A DNA stretch of 41,068 bases, taken from positions 1 through 41,068 of the forward strand of contig VGDO01000025.1 in assembly GCA_016869645.1 (NCBI GenBank), in the 5' to 3' direction. The DNA comes from Alphaproteobacteria bacterium (GTDB taxonomy: Bacteria; Pseudomonadota; Alphaproteobacteria; SHVW01). Under the pieces are notes generated by a model. That model was not told where the DNA came from and made no database searches. It saw nothing but the letters and a program-made list of their open reading frames with translations. The first letter of the stretch is position 1. Each line of letters begins with the position of its first letter. Shown here in pieces: positions 24,557 through 35,896 of the stretch. The position numbers and the translations under genes are program-made.

Positions 24557-25408
24557 ATGTCCGCCGTTGCCGATGCCATGATCGATATGTCCGATGCCGA
24601 ACCCCAGCAGGGCTCGGTGCCTTCCGCCATCGCCAAGGCGGCCCGATTTCTCGTCGATCTCAAATCCGGCAAGGTGTCGGCCAAGAGCGAAGACATCATC
24701 GGCGCGGCCAATGCCGCCGGTCCGGCCCGCCGCGACAGCGTGACGAGCGGACGTCCGACCGCCGATCGCATCGCCGCCGCTCATGCCGCCGCGCAGCGCG
24801 CGCTCGGTATCGTCGGCGCCGGCAAGCCGGAAGAGCAGCGCCAGGAGCCGCGCCTCACCCCGGCGAAGGCCATTGCCGAGAACCATGCCGCCTCCCAAGC
24901 GGCCGCGCCGCAAGCCGCCGCCCCGAAGATCCAGCCGCGCAGCGACACACCGGCCGCGACGCCGGCACCGAAGCAGGCGCGACCTGCCGCTCCCGCTCGC
25001 CAGGCCCGCCCAAGCGAGCCGGCCCGTGCGCGTCCCGCCGCGCCTGTCGCGGCCCAGATGCCGCCGCCGTCGACGGCGGCGAGCCGTCCGCCGCTGTCGG
25101 TCAAGCAGTACTTGCGCGAGCTGCAGTTCCAGGTCACCGGCCACAATCAGAACGAGGTTCGCCAGGCGCTGGTCGAAGTGACGCCCGGCGAAGTCGAGCG
25201 CGTCACGCGCGTCGTCGCCAGGCTGCGCGGCCGGTATCTTGCCCAGGTCCTCGAGCTCGGCCAGGCCGTGCACAAGCCCGTCCCCGAAACCGAGACCAAG
25301 CAGCTGCGCAATATGCGCGAGATGTACGAGGAAGCCGCGCGCGGCCTCGATTATCTCAAGGACGCGATCGACAAGGGCGAGGTCGGCCTCAACGGCGTCT
25401 TCATGTAG
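24557..25408 (+). CDS. Unrecognised Ala/Pro-rich protein with helical C-terminal domain
   Basis: I do not recognise this 283-aa protein. The first ~100 residues are polar and alanine-rich. The middle (~105-180) is a low-complexity Ala/Pro/Arg linker. The last ~100 residues form a likely helical domain (VKQYLRELQFQVTGHNQNEVRQALVEVTPGEVERVTRVVARL, then YEEAARGLDYLKDAIDKGEVGLNG). There is no signal peptide or membrane segment. An AAGGAAG ribosome binding site precedes the ATG at 24557; a TTG at 24530 is in frame but less likely. It stands alone between two transcription units and has an AT-rich upstream region. It is probably a real gene, because the C-terminal domain has balanced, non-repetitive composition. 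Confidence 0.72.
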   Translation: MSAVADAMIDMSDAEPQQGSVPSAIAKAARFLVDLKSGKVSAKSEDIIGAANAAGPARRDSVTSGRPTADRIAAAHAAAQRALGIVGAGKPEEQRQEPRLTPAKAIAENHAASQAAAPQAAAPKIQPRSDTPAATPAPKQARPAAPARQARPSEPARARPAAPVAAQMPPPSTAASRPPLSVKQYLRELQFQVTGHNQNEVRQALVEVTPGEVERVTRVVARLRGRYLAQVLELGQAVHKPVPETETKQLRNMREMYEEAARGLDYLKDAIDKGEVGLNGVFM

Positions 25409-25659
25409 GTGATCGACGGCGGCATCGAGCGCCGCCGCGCAACCCGTTCACTGAGGGGCCGATCGCAAGCGGGGCCGCATGACCTCGCCTGTCCGGCAGA
25501 ACCCGCGTCTGCGGCGCCGGACTGCGATGTAACAACCCTGACATCCTTCGGCGCTCCACTTCGGTGGGTCTTGCTTGGTTTGGCCGCTTCCGTTACGACA
25601 TGAGCAATGTCGTTCCAGCCTGACCCGGGCCCCTCAGGAGCTCTGACCAGAGCCGCGCA
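25409..25659. other. Intergenic region before zapE
   Basis: This is a 251-base gap. Near its left end is a GGCGGC / GCCGCC hairpin without a T-run, so it is not a clear terminator for the preceding gene. Its right end holds AGGAG (25636-25640) followed by a GCTCT-GACC-AGAGC hairpin (25640-25653) just before the zapE ATG. I could not identify a promoter or coding sequence with confidence. Confidence 0.4.
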
Positions 25660-26781
25660 ATGACCGGCAGCCCGCTCGAAACCTATCGGTCGCGGTGCGC
25701 GGCCGGCTCCATCCGCCCCGATCCTGCGCAGCAACTAGCCGCCGAAAAGCTTCAGGCGCTGCACAATGCGCTCGCCAATTACGAGCCCTCCATGGGGCGC
25801 ACGGGCTGGCGCGAGAAGCTCGGTCTGGGCTCGCGCCATCTCGAGATGCCGCACGGGCTCTACTTGTTCGGCGGCGTCGGCCGCGGCAAGTCCATGCTGA
25901 TGGACCTGTTCTTCGACACCGCAGAAATCAAAGAGAAGCGCCGCGTCCACTTCCACGAGTTCATGCAGGAATGCCACCAGCGCATTCATGCGTGGCGCCA
26001 GGTCAATAAGGTTACCAAGACGAGCGAGCCGATCCGGCCGCTGGCGCGCGGCATTGCCGAGCAGGCTTGGCTGCTTTGCTTCGATGAGTTCCAGGTTCTC
26101 GACATCGCCGACGCGATGATCCTCGGGCGGTTGTTCTTTGCCTTGTTCGAATTGGGCGTGGTGGTCGTGGCAACGTCCAACCGGCCGCCCGATGATCTCT
26201 ACAAGGACGGTCTGCAGCGCGAGCTGTTCGTGCCGTTCATCCACATGATGAAGAAGAAACTCGACGTGCTCGAGCTCGACGGCGGCGTCGACTATCGCCT
26301 GGAGCGGCTGCGCCGCATGCAGGTCTATCACAGCCCGCTCGGCCAGGAATCGGCCAAGGCGCTCGACGACGCGTTCGCCCAATTGACCGACAACGATCCG
26401 GGCGCGCCCGACCGGGTGCCGGTCCTGGGACGCATGCTCGCCGTGCCGCGCCAAGCCAAGGGCGTGGCGCACTTCAGCTTCGCGCAGCTCTGCGAGCAGG
26501 CGCTCGGCCCCGCCGACTATCTCGCGCTCGCGACCCACTTTCACACGCTGATCCTCTCGGGCGTGCCGCAGCTCGGTCCGGAGAAGCGCAACGAGGCCAA
26601 GCGATTCGTCACGCTGATCGACGCGCTCTACGAGCATCGCGTCAACCTGGTGTGTTCGGCGGCGGCACCTGCCGAAACGCTCTACCCGGCGGGCGACGGT
26701 GCCTTCGAATTCCAGCGCACCGTGTCGCGCCTGATGGAGATGCAGTCGGCCGACTACATCGAGCAGGCGCACCTGCCCTGA
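25660..26781 (+). CDS. zapE: ZapE (AFG1-like) ATPase
   Basis: This P-loop ATPase of the AFG1/ZapE family (373 aa) affects Z-ring stability during cell division in E. coli; mitochondrial AFG1 is involved in protein quality control. Visible are Walker A GGVGRGKSMLMD (Lys77), RVHFHEFMQECHQRIHAWR, Walker B LLCFDEFQVLDIADAMIL, and VVVATSNRPPDDLYKDGLQRELFVPFI. The sequence VNLVCSAAAPAETLY near the end is typical. Position before mdh is common in alphaproteobacteria. The ATG at 25660 has its ribosome binding site 19 bases upstream with a small hairpin in between. Confidence 0.94.
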   Translation: MTGSPLETYRSRCAAGSIRPDPAQQLAAEKLQALHNALANYEPSMGRTGWREKLGLGSRHLEMPHGLYLFGGVGRGKSMLMDLFFDTAEIKEKRRVHFHEFMQECHQRIHAWRQVNKVTKTSEPIRPLARGIAEQAWLLCFDEFQVLDIADAMILGRLFFALFELGVVVVATSNRPPDDLYKDGLQRELFVPFIHMMKKKLDVLELDGGVDYRLERLRRMQVYHSPLGQESAKALDDAFAQLTDNDPGAPDRVPVLGRMLAVPRQAKGVAHFSFAQLCEQALGPADYLALATHFHTLILSGVPQLGPEKRNEAKRFVTLIDALYEHRVNLVCSAAAPAETLYPAGDGAFEFQRTVSRLMEMQSADYIEQAHLP

Positions 26782-28003
<1,222 letters not shown>

Positions 28004-28142
28004 AACCCCTGATCGGCCTTGAGTTTACGACGCGAAATTGAGATGTTAAGGTAGGTTAAGCGGGGCTGGGGCGCCAAACGGGGGACCCCACCGGAACCAT
28101 CGGGGCCCCGCCCGCTGGCGCGGCCGTTGCGGGGGAGAGCCC

Positions 28143-29339
28143 ATGAACATCCACGAATATCAGGCAAAGCAGCTGCTCAAGAAATTCGGGGTCCCGGTCC
28201 CGCGCGGCGGTGTCGCCTACACGGCCGCCGAGGCCGAGCAGGTGGCCAAGGAGCTCGGCGGACCGATCTGGGTCGTCAAATCCCAGATCCACGCGGGCGG
28301 CCGCGGCGCCGGCCGCTTCAAGGACGATCCCAACGGCAAAGGCGGCGTGCGCGTCGTCAAGTCGATCGACGACGTCAAGGCCAACGCAGCCAAGATGATC
28401 GGCCACATCCTCGTGACCAAGCAGACCGGCCCCAAGGGCAAGGAGGTCAAGCGCATCTATATCGAGGAGGGCTGCGACATCAAGCGCGAGCTCTATCTCG
28501 GCTGCCTGGTCGATCGCGCGACCAGCCGCATCACCATGATGGCGTCGACCGAGGGGGGCATGGAGATCGAAGAGGTCGCCGCCAAGCATCCCGAGAAGAT
28601 CCTCAAGGTCGCGATCGATCCGGCCGTCGGCATGCAGCCCTTCCATGCGCGCCAGCTCGCCTTCGGCCTCGGCCTCGAGGGCAAGCAGATCAACGCGGCG
28701 GTCCGGTTCATGACCACCATGTACAAGACGTTTGTCGAGCTCGATGCCTCGATCGTCGAAATCAACCCGCTGGTCGTGACCGGCGCGGGCGAGGTGCTGG
28801 CGCTCGACGCCAAGATGAACTTCGACGACAACGCACTGTTCCGCCACAAGGACGTCGAGGAGCTGCGCGACGAGTCCGAGCAGGACCCCGCCGAGCTCGA
28901 AGCCGGCAAGCACGAGCTCAACTACATCAAGCTCAGCGGCAACATCGGCTGCATGGTCAACGGCGCGGGTCTCGCCATGGCGACCATGGACATTATCAAG
29001 CTCTACGGCGGCGATCCGGCCAACTTTCTCGACGTCGGCGGCGGCGCCACGCGCGAGCGCGTGTCGACCGCTTTCAAGATCATCCTGTCCGACGCCAATG
29101 TCGAAGGCATCCTGATCAACATCTTCGGCGGCATCATGCGCTGCGACGTGATCGCCGAGGGCGTCGTCGCGGCGGCACGCGAGGTGTCGCTCCACGTTCC
29201 GCTCGTCGTCCGGCTCGAAGGCACAAATGTCGAGCTCGGCAAGAAGATCCTCAAGGAATCGGGCCTGCCGATCATGTCGGCCGACAATCTCGCGGATGCC
29301 GCGCAGAAGATCGTCAAGGCCGTGAAGGAGGCCGCCTGA
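28143..29339 (+). CDS. sucC: Succinyl-CoA synthetase beta subunit
   Basis: This is the ATP-grasp subunit of succinyl-CoA synthetase, which converts succinyl-CoA, ADP/GDP and phosphate to succinate, CoA and NTP. The 398-aa protein begins [22 protein letters not shown], contains [14 protein letters not shown] (ATP-grasp loop) and [21 protein letters not shown], and ends with a CoA-ligase domain ([35 protein letters not shown]). GGGGGAG precedes the ATG. The stop codon overlaps the sucD start by one base (TGATG). Confidence 0.97.
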   Translation: MNIHEYQAKQLLKKFGVPVPRGGVAYTAAEAEQVAKELGGPIWVVKSQIHAGGRGAGRFKDDPNGKGGVRVVKSIDDVKANAAKMIGHILVTKQTGPKGKEVKRIYIEEGCDIKRELYLGCLVDRATSRITMMASTEGGMEIEEVAAKHPEKILKVAIDPAVGMQPFHARQLAFGLGLEGKQINAAVRFMTTMYKTFVELDASIVEINPLVVTGAGEVLALDAKMNFDDNALFRHKDVEELRDESEQDPAELEAGKHELNYIKLSGNIGCMVNGAGLAMATMDIIKLYGGDPANFLDVGGGATRERVSTAFKIILSDANVEGILINIFGGIMRCDVIAEGVVAAAREVSLHVPLVVRLEGTNVELGKKILKESGLPIMSADNLADAAQKIVKAVKEAA

Positions 29340-30214
29340 TGTCGGTCCTGGTCAACAAGCAGACGAAGGTCATCTGCCAGGGTTTCACGGGCGCCCAGGG
29401 CACGTTCCACTCCGAGCAGGCGATCGCCTACGGCACCAACATGGTGGGCGGCGTGACGCCGGGCAAAGGCGGCACGACCCATCTCAACCTGCCGGTCTTC
29501 GACACGGTGCATGACGCGGTCGTCAAGACCGGCGCCGACGCGAGCGTGATCTACGTGCCGCCGCCCTTCGCGGCCGATGCCATCCTCGAGGCGGTCGATG
29601 CCGGAATCAGGCTGGTCGTGTGCATCACGGAAGGCATCCCCGTTCTCGACATGGTCAAGGCCAAGCGGGTGATCAGCGGCTCGAAGAGCCGGCTGATCGG
29701 TCCAAACTGTCCGGGCATCATCACGCCCGACGAATGCAAGATCGGCATCATGCCCGGTCACATCCACAAGCGCGGCAAGATCGGCATCGTCTCGCGCTCG
29801 GGCACGCTGACCTACGAGGCGGTCGCCCAGACCACGGCCGCCGGCCTGGGGCAGACGACCTGCATCGGCATCGGCGGCGACCCGGTCAACGGCACGAATT
29901 TCGTCGACTGCCTCGACCTGTTCCTCGGCGACTCCGAGACCCAGGGCATCATCATGATCGGCGAGATCGGCGGCAACGCCGAGGAGGACGCTGCAGCCTT
30001 TCTCAAGGCGAGCAAGGTCAAGAAGCCCGTCGTCGGCTTCATCGCCGGCGTCACGGCGCCACCGGGTCGGCGCATGGGCCATGCCGGTGCGATCATCTCC
30101 GGCGGCAAGGGCGGGGCGGGCGACAAGATGGAGGCGATGCGCAGCGCCGGCATCACGGTTGCCGATTCGCCGGCCAGCCTGGGCAGCACCATGCTGAAGG
30201 TGATGAAGGGCTGA
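29339..30214 (+). CDS. sucD: Succinyl-CoA synthetase alpha subunit
   Basis: This is the CoA-binding, phosphohistidine-carrying subunit of succinyl-CoA synthetase, 291 aa. Motifs are [69 protein letters not shown], and [16 protein letters not shown] with the phosphorylated His248. Its ATG at 29339 overlaps the sucC stop, so the subunits are translationally coupled and should be made in equal amounts. Confidence 0.97.
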   Translation: MSVLVNKQTKVICQGFTGAQGTFHSEQAIAYGTNMVGGVTPGKGGTTHLNLPVFDTVHDAVVKTGADASVIYVPPPFAADAILEAVDAGIRLVVCITEGIPVLDMVKAKRVISGSKSRLIGPNCPGIITPDECKIGIMPGHIHKRGKIGIVSRSGTLTYEAVAQTTAAGLGQTTCIGIGGDPVNGTNFVDCLDLFLGDSETQGIIMIGEIGGNAEEDAAAFLKASKVKKPVVGFIAGVTAPPGRRMGHAGAIISGGKGGAGDKMEAMRSAGITVADSPASLGSTMLKVMKG

Positions 30215-30236
30215 AGCGCGGCGCACGAGCCATAGG

Positions 30237-30272
30237 AAGGAGGCCGCGGCCGAACGCCGCGGCGAGCATCGT
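30237..30272 (+). promoter_or_regulatory. Shine-Dalgarno and hairpin in the sucA initiation region
   Basis: A strong AAGGAGG (30237-30243) sits 29 bases upstream of the sucA ATG, normally too far to be used. The space holds a hairpin with stem CCGCGGC (30244-30250) and GCCGCGG (30256-30262) around CGAAC. If folded, it brings the Shine-Dalgarno to an effective distance of about 10 bases. No nearer ribosome binding site is visible. Confidence 0.55.
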
Positions 30273-33200
30273 ATGACCATGAGACTCGACTACGCTTCGT
30301 CGTTCCTCAACGGCGCGAACGCGCCATTCATCGCCGAGCTCTACGAGCGCTATCTGGCCGACCGCAATTCTGTCGACGCGAGCTGGCAACGCTTCTTCGC
30401 CGAGCTGAGCGACGCGCCGCAGGCCGTGCAGCAGGAAGTCGCGGGCGCATCATGGGCGCCGCGCGGCACGCGCGTGATCGGCGCAGGCGGCAACGGCGCC
30501 GCAGCATCTCTGTCCCCGGCAAAGCCAGGTGCCGCCGCGCGCGCGAGCACGGCGGCCGGGGGACGCACTGTGTCGGCCGACGAGGTGCGCGCGGCGACCC
30601 TCGATTCCGTGCGCGCGCTCATGATGATCCGCACCTACCGCATCCGCGGCCATCTGCACGCCAAGCTCGACCCGCTCGGCCTGATGAAGCGCGAGGCGCA
30701 TCCCGAGCTCGACCCGGCGACCTACGGCTTCACCGAAGCCGACATGGACCGACCCATCTTCATCGACAACGTGCTCGGCATGGAGACTGCCACGCTGCGC
30801 CAGATCCTCGAGGCTGTGCGCGCGACGTATTGCGGCCACATCGGCGTCGAATACATGCACATCGGCGATCCCGCGCAGCGGGCGTGGATCCAGGCGCGCA
30901 TCGAAGGTGCGCGCAACCACACGGACTTCACCGTGCGCGGCAAGAAGGCAATCCTCGATCGCCTGGTCGCCGCCGAGGGCTTCGAGAAATTCCTCCACGT
31001 CAAGTACGTCGGGACCAAGCGCTTCGGCCTCGACGGCGGTGAATCGCTGATCCCCGCACTCGAGCAGATCCTCAAGCGCGGCGGCCAGCTCGGCATCAGG
31101 GAGGTCGTGGTCGGCATGCCGCATCGCGGCCGGCTCAACGTGCTCGCCAATTTCATGGGCAAGCGCTTCTCGGCGATCTTCTCCGAGTTCCAGGGCAATC
31201 CGGCCACGCCGGAGGACGTCCAGGGCTCGGGCGACGTGAAATACCATCTCGGCACCTCGGCCGACCGCGAATTCGACGGCAACGTCATCCACCTGTCGCT
31301 CAACGCCAACCCGTCGCACCTGGAGGCCGTCGACCCGGTTGTCATCGGCCGCGTGCGCGCCAAGCAGGACCAGCGCGGCGACCGCGATCGCTCGCAGGTC
31401 ATGGGCCTGCTGCTGCACGGCGACGCGGCTTTTGCCGGCCAGGGGCTGATCGCCGAAACCTTCGATTTCTCGCAACTGCGCGGCTACCGCACGGGCGGCA
31501 CGATCCACGTCATCGTCAACAACCAGATCGGCTTCACGACGTCGCCGCACTATTCGCGCTCGTCGCCCTATCCCTCCGACGTCGCCAAGATGGTTCAGGC
31601 GCCGATCTTCCACGTGAACGGCGACGATCCCGAGGCGGTCGTGCACGTCGCGCGCATTGCGACCGAGTTCCGCGTCCAGTTCCGCTCCGACGTCGTGCTC
31701 GACATGTTCTGCTACCGCCGTCACGGTCACAACGAGGGTGACGAGCCGAGCTTCACGCAGCCCTTGATGTACAAGCGGATCGCCCAGCATCCGACGACGC
31801 GCGAGCTCTACACCAGGCAGCTGGTCCAGGAGGGCACGCTCACCGAGGTCGAAGGCGAGAAGGTCTACGCCGACTTCATGGCGCATCTCGAAGCCGAGTT
31901 CGCCAGCTCGAAGAGCTATAAGCCCAACAAGGCCGACTGGCTCGAGGGCGCATGGTCGGGCATGGCGGTCGCGTCAGGCGACGAGCGGCGCGGTGAGACG
32001 GCGGTGCCGATGGCGACGCTCAAGGACATCGGCATCAAGCTGAGCGAGTACCCCAAGGGCTTCAACGTCAATTCCAAGATCGCGCGCCAGCTTGAGGCCA
32101 AGCGGCGCATGATCGACACGGGCGAGGGCGTCGATTGGGCGACCGCCGAGGCGCTCGCCTTCGGCTCGCTGCTGCTCGAGGGCCATCCGGTGCGCCTGTC
32201 GGGCCAGGATTGCGGCCGGGGCACCTTCTCGCAGCGTCACGCCGTGCTGGTCGACCAGGAGGACGAGTCCCATCACGTGCCGCTGCGCACGCTGAAGGAG
32301 GGCCAGGCCCGCTTCGAGGTGATCGACAGTCCGTTGTCGGAGGCCTCTGTGCTCGGTTTCGAATACGGCTACACACTGGCCGAGCCCAAGGCGCTGGTCA
32401 TGTGGGAGGCGCAGTTCGGCGACTTCGCCAATGGTGCCCAGGTCATCATCGACCAGTTCATCAGCTCGGGCGAGAGCAAGTGGCTGCGCATGTCCGGTCT
32501 CGTCATGCTGCTGCCGCATGGCTACGAAGGGCAGGGGCCGGAGCACTCTTCCGCACGGTGGGAGCGCTATCTCCAGCTGTGCGGCGAGGACAACATGCAG
32601 GTCATCAACTGCACGACGCCAGCCAACTACTTTCACGCGTTGCGCCGCCAGCTCAAGCGCAACTTCCGCAAGCCGCTCATCGTCATGACACCGAAGTCGC
32701 TGCTGCGCCACAAGCTGTGCGTTTCGAAACTGGCCGATTTCGGGCCGGGATCCACCTTCCACCGCGTGCTCTACGACAACGAGGTGCTGTGCCCCGACAA
32801 GGATGTGAAGCGCGTCGTTCTATGTTCGGGCAAGGTCTATTACGACCTCTACGAGGAGCGCGCCAAGCGCAAGCAGACCGACGTGTTTTTCCTGCGCATG
32901 GAGCAGCTCTATCCCTTCCCGTTCCGCGTGCTCGAGAAGGAGCTTGCGCGTTTCCCGAAGGCCGATGTGGTGTGGTGCCAGGAAGAGCCGCAGAACATGG
33001 GCCCCTGGCACTTCATCGATCGGCGCATCGAAGAGGTGCTCGTCAAGCTGGGGGGCAAGGCCAAGCGGGCGCGCTATGTCGGCCGGCCCGACGCGGCCTC
33101 GCCGGCGACCGGCTTGTTGAAGCGCCATCTCAAGGAACAGGCCGCACTGGTCGACGAGGCGCTGACCATCGAATCCGGAAAAAAGATGGCGGCGGACTAG
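30273..33200 (+). CDS. sucA: 2-oxoglutarate dehydrogenase E1 component
   Basis: This thiamine-diphosphate-dependent subunit decarboxylates 2-oxoglutarate and transfers the succinyl group to the lipoyl arm of SucB. The 975-aa protein has the N-terminal YASSFLNGANAPFIAELYERYLAD segment that contacts E2. Typical E1 motifs are GMPHRGRLNVLANFMGK, HLSLNANPSHLEAVDPV, HGDAAFAGQGLIAET, CYRRHGHNEGDEPSFTQP (ThDP/Mg region), GQDCGRGTFSQRHAV and LPHGYEGQGPEHSSAR. ATG at 30273 is used here; a second ATG two codons later is equally plausible. sucB follows 57 bases after the stop. Confidence 0.97.
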   Translation: MTMRLDYASSFLNGANAPFIAELYERYLADRNSVDASWQRFFAELSDAPQAVQQEVAGASWAPRGTRVIGAGGNGAAASLSPAKPGAAARASTAAGGRTVSADEVRAATLDSVRALMMIRTYRIRGHLHAKLDPLGLMKREAHPELDPATYGFTEADMDRPIFIDNVLGMETATLRQILEAVRATYCGHIGVEYMHIGDPAQRAWIQARIEGARNHTDFTVRGKKAILDRLVAAEGFEKFLHVKYVGTKRFGLDGGESLIPALEQILKRGGQLGIREVVVGMPHRGRLNVLANFMGKRFSAIFSEFQGNPATPEDVQGSGDVKYHLGTSADREFDGNVIHLSLNANPSHLEAVDPVVIGRVRAKQDQRGDRDRSQVMGLLLHGDAAFAGQGLIAETFDFSQLRGYRTGGTIHVIVNNQIGFTTSPHYSRSSPYPSDVAKMVQAPIFHVNGDDPEAVVHVARIATEFRVQFRSDVVLDMFCYRRHGHNEGDEPSFTQPLMYKRIAQHPTTRELYTRQLVQEGTLTEVEGEKVYADFMAHLEAEFASSKSYKPNKADWLEGAWSGMAVASGDERRGETAVPMATLKDIGIKLSEYPKGFNVNSKIARQLEAKRRMIDTGEGVDWATAEALAFGSLLLEGHPVRLSGQDCGRGTFSQRHAVLVDQEDESHHVPLRTLKEGQARFEVIDSPLSEASVLGFEYGYTLAEPKALVMWEAQFGDFANGAQVIIDQFISSGESKWLRMSGLVMLLPHGYEGQGPEHSSARWERYLQLCGEDNMQVINCTTPANYFHALRRQLKRNFRKPLIVMTPKSLLRHKLCVSKLADFGPGSTFHRVLYDNEVLCPDKDVKRVVLCSGKVYYDLYEERAKRKQTDVFFLRMEQLYPFPFRVLEKELARFPKADVVWCQEEPQNMGPWHFIDRRIEEVLVKLGGKAKRARYVGRPDAASPATGLLKRHLKEQAALVDEALTIESGKKMAAD

Positions 33201-33257
33201 GCGGTCGGCCCGGATGAGGTGACGAAGGGCGGCGTGGCGAAGAAAGGCGAGGGCAGC

Positions 33258-34457
33258 ATGGCGACCGAAATCAAAGTTCCGACGCTCGGTGAATCGGTCA
33301 AGGAAGCAACCGTCGCCAAGTGGCTGAAGTCGGCTGGCGACCAGGTCAAGGCCGACGAGGCGCTGGTCGAACTTGAAACCGACAAGGTGACGCTCGAGGT
33401 CAACGCACCCGCGGCCGGCACGCTGTCGGAGATCCGCGTCGCGGCCGGCGGCACGGTCGGCGTCGGCGAGATTCTCGGGACGATCGACGGCGCCGGCGGA
33501 GCCAAGGCCGCCGCGCCGGCCAAAGCCGCGCCAGTACCGGCAGCCGCGCCCGCCAGGCCCGCTTCCGCGCCGGCGTCTCAGCCCCTGGCACCTTCCGTGC
33601 GCAAGATGGTCGAGGAAACCAAAGTCGACCCGGCCGCGATCGCCGGCACGGGCAAGGATGGTCGCCTCACCAAGGGCGACGTGATCCACCATGTCGAGCA
33701 GCGTAGCGCGCCGGCGCCCCAGCCGGCCGCCCCGCCAGCACCGCCGCGCGCGCTCGGCGCGCGCGAGGAGCGGGTGCGCATGACGCGCCTCAGGAAGCGA
33801 ATCGCCGAGCGTCTCAAGGCCGCGCAGAACACGGCGGCGATGCTGACGACGTTCAACGAAATCGACATGGGCGCCGCCATGGCGCTGCGCAAGAGCTACG
33901 CCGAGGCCTTCGAGAAGAAACACGGCGTGCGGCTCGGCTTCATGTCGTTCTTCGTCAAGGCGTCGATTGCCGCCCTCAAGGAGCTGCCGGCGGTCAATGC
34001 CGAGATTGACGGCGATGACCTCATCTACAAGAACCACTACGACATTGGCGTCGCGGTCGGCACCGAGCAAGGGCTCGTCGTGCCCGTCGTGCGCGACGCC
34101 GATCAGATGGGCTTCGCCGAGATCGAGAAGACGATCAATGCGCTCGGTCGCAAGGCGCGTGACGGCAAGCTATCGATGGAGGAGCTGACCGGCGGCACCT
34201 TCACGATCACCAATGGCGGCGTCTATGGCTCGCTCATGTCGACGCCGATCCTCAACCCGCCGCAATCCGGCATCCTCGGCATGCACAAGATCCAGCCGCG
34301 GCCGGTCGCGGTCGGCGACAAGATCGAGATACGGCCGATGATGTACGTGGCGCTCAGCTACGACCACCGCATCATCGACGGCCGCGAGGCGGTCACCTTC
34401 CTGGTGCGCGTCAAGGAAGCGATCGAGGATCCGCAGCGCCTGCTGCTCGAAGTCTGA
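33258..34457 (+). CDS. sucB: Dihydrolipoyl succinyltransferase (E2 of 2-oxoglutarate dehydrogenase)
   Basis: This core E2 enzyme, 399 aa, forms succinyl-CoA on the lipoyl arm. One lipoyl domain is present with ETDKVTLEV, and Lys43 is the lipoylation site. An Ala/Pro linker follows, then a peripheral subunit-binding domain ([33 protein letters not shown]), a second linker, and the catalytic domain with YDHRIIDG (His370 and Asp374). The ATG at 33258 fits the family start ([14 protein letters not shown]). A GTG at 33219 would add 13 residues with no family support. Confidence 0.97.
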   Translation: MATEIKVPTLGESVKEATVAKWLKSAGDQVKADEALVELETDKVTLEVNAPAAGTLSEIRVAAGGTVGVGEILGTIDGAGGAKAAAPAKAAPVPAAAPARPASAPASQPLAPSVRKMVEETKVDPAAIAGTGKDGRLTKGDVIHHVEQRSAPAPQPAAPPAPPRALGAREERVRMTRLRKRIAERLKAAQNTAAMLTTFNEIDMGAAMALRKSYAEAFEKKHGVRLGFMSFFVKASIAALKELPAVNAEIDGDDLIYKNHYDIGVAVGTEQGLVVPVVRDADQMGFAEIEKTINALGRKARDGKLSMEELTGGTFTITNGGVYGSLMSTPILNPPQSGILGMHKIQPRPVAVGDKIEIRPMMYVALSYDHRIIDGREAVTFLVRVKEAIEDPQRLLLEV

Positions 34458-34479
34458 GCCGCCGCAACTGGAGCGTTCC

Positions 34480-35886
34480 ATGGCCGACACTTACGACCTC
34501 GTCGTCATCGGCGCGGGCCCCGGCGGCTACGTCGCGGCAATCCGTGCAGCGCAGCTCGGCCTCAAGACGGCCTGCGTCGAGGCGCGCGACCGTCTCGGCG
34601 GCACGTGCCTGAACATCGGCTGCATCCCGTCCAAGGCGCTGCTGCAGGCCTCCCACAAGCTGCACGAGGCGGCGCACGATCTCGGCGCCTTCGGCGTGCA
34701 GGTATCGGGCGTTAAGCTCGACCTCAAGGCGATGATGGGGCACAAGGACAAGGTGGTCGATGCCAATACCAAGGGCGTCGAATTCCTGTTCAAGAAGCAC
34801 AAGATCACCTGGGCCAGGGGCAAGGCATCGATCGCGGGCCCCGGCAAGGTCGACGTCAGGAAGGCTGACGGCAGCACGGACATCCTCGAGACCCGGCGCA
34901 TCCTGATCGCCACTGGCTCGGACTCCATGCCGCTGCCGGGCGTCGAAATCGACGAAGAGCGAATCGTCACCTCGACCGGCGCGCTCACGCTGAGCGAGGT
35001 GCCAAAGCGCATGGTGGTCGTTGGCGGCGGATATATCGGCCTGGAAATGGGCTCGGTCTGGGGCCGATTGGGCGCCGAAGTCACGGTCGTCGAGTTCCTC
35101 GACCGGATCGTCCCGACCATGGATGGCGAGGTCGGCAAACAGTTTCAGCGCACGCTGACGAAGCAGGGCTTCAAGTTCAAGCTGTCAACCAAGGTGGTCG
35201 GCGCCACGGTGTCGAAGAAGGGCGTGACCTTGACGCTCGAGCCCGCCGCCGGCGGCGCGCAGGAGACCCTCGAAACCGACGTGGTCCTGGTGTCGATCGG
35301 CCGGCGGCCCTACACCGAAGGATTGGGACTGGAGAAAGCCGGCGTGGCGCTCGACGAGCGCAAGCGCATCAAGGTCGATCATCATTTCCAGTCGAATGTG
35401 CCGGGCATCTACGCGATCGGCGACGTGATCGCCGGCCCGATGCTGGCCCACAAGGCTGAGGACGAAGGTGTGGCCGTGGCGGAGATCATGGCGGGCCAGG
35501 CCGGCCACGTGAACTACGACGTCATTCCGGGCATCGTCTACACGTGGCCCGAGGTGGCTTCGGTCGGCAAGACCGAGGAAGAGGTCAAGGCCGCTGGGAT
35601 CGAGTATCGCGTCGGAAAGTTCCCGTTCACGGCCAATGGACGCGCGCGTGCGAACAACGATACGGACGGCTTCGTCAAGATCATTGCGGATGCCAAGACT
35701 GACCGCGTGCTCGGCGTTCACATCATCGGCGCCGAGGCCGGCACGATGATCCACGAGTGCTGCGTCGCCATGGAGTTCGCCGCGTCGGCAGAGGACATCG
35801 CGCGCACCTGCCACGGCCACCCGACGCTGAACGAAGCGGTCAAGGAAGCCGCGCTTGCCGTCGCCGGTCGGGCGTTGCACATCTGA
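34480..35886 (+). CDS. lpd: Dihydrolipoyl dehydrogenase (E3)
   Basis: This FAD enzyme reoxidises the dihydrolipoyl group of SucB with NAD, 468 aa. It has [20 protein letters not shown] (FAD-binding), the redox disulfide [13 protein letters not shown] (Cys43 and Cys48), [20 protein letters not shown] (NAD-binding), [20 protein letters not shown], and the catalytic His447-Glu452 pair in [10 protein letters not shown]. It begins 22 bases after sucB, so it is part of the same operon. Lpd may also serve pyruvate dehydrogenase and glycine cleavage. It converges with the cupin gene, leaving ten bases between stops. Confidence 0.97.
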   Translation: MADTYDLVVIGAGPGGYVAAIRAAQLGLKTACVEARDRLGGTCLNIGCIPSKALLQASHKLHEAAHDLGAFGVQVSGVKLDLKAMMGHKDKVVDANTKGVEFLFKKHKITWARGKASIAGPGKVDVRKADGSTDILETRRILIATGSDSMPLPGVEIDEERIVTSTGALTLSEVPKRMVVVGGGYIGLEMGSVWGRLGAEVTVVEFLDRIVPTMDGEVGKQFQRTLTKQGFKFKLSTKVVGATVSKKGVTLTLEPAAGGAQETLETDVVLVSIGRRPYTEGLGLEKAGVALDERKRIKVDHHFQSNVPGIYAIGDVIAGPMLAHKAEDEGVAVAEIMAGQAGHVNYDVIPGIVYTWPEVASVGKTEEEVKAAGIEYRVGKFPFTANGRARANNDTDGFVKIIADAKTDRVLGVHIIGAEAGTMIHECCVAMEFAASAEDIARTCHGHPTLNEAVKEAALAVAGRALHI

Positions 35887-35896
35887 GGACTGATCG

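Noticed and set aside
28040..28060. GTTAAG direct repeats in the mdh-sucC gap as an operator
   Set aside because: Only two short copies, no symmetry and no promoter match, so chance cannot be excluded.
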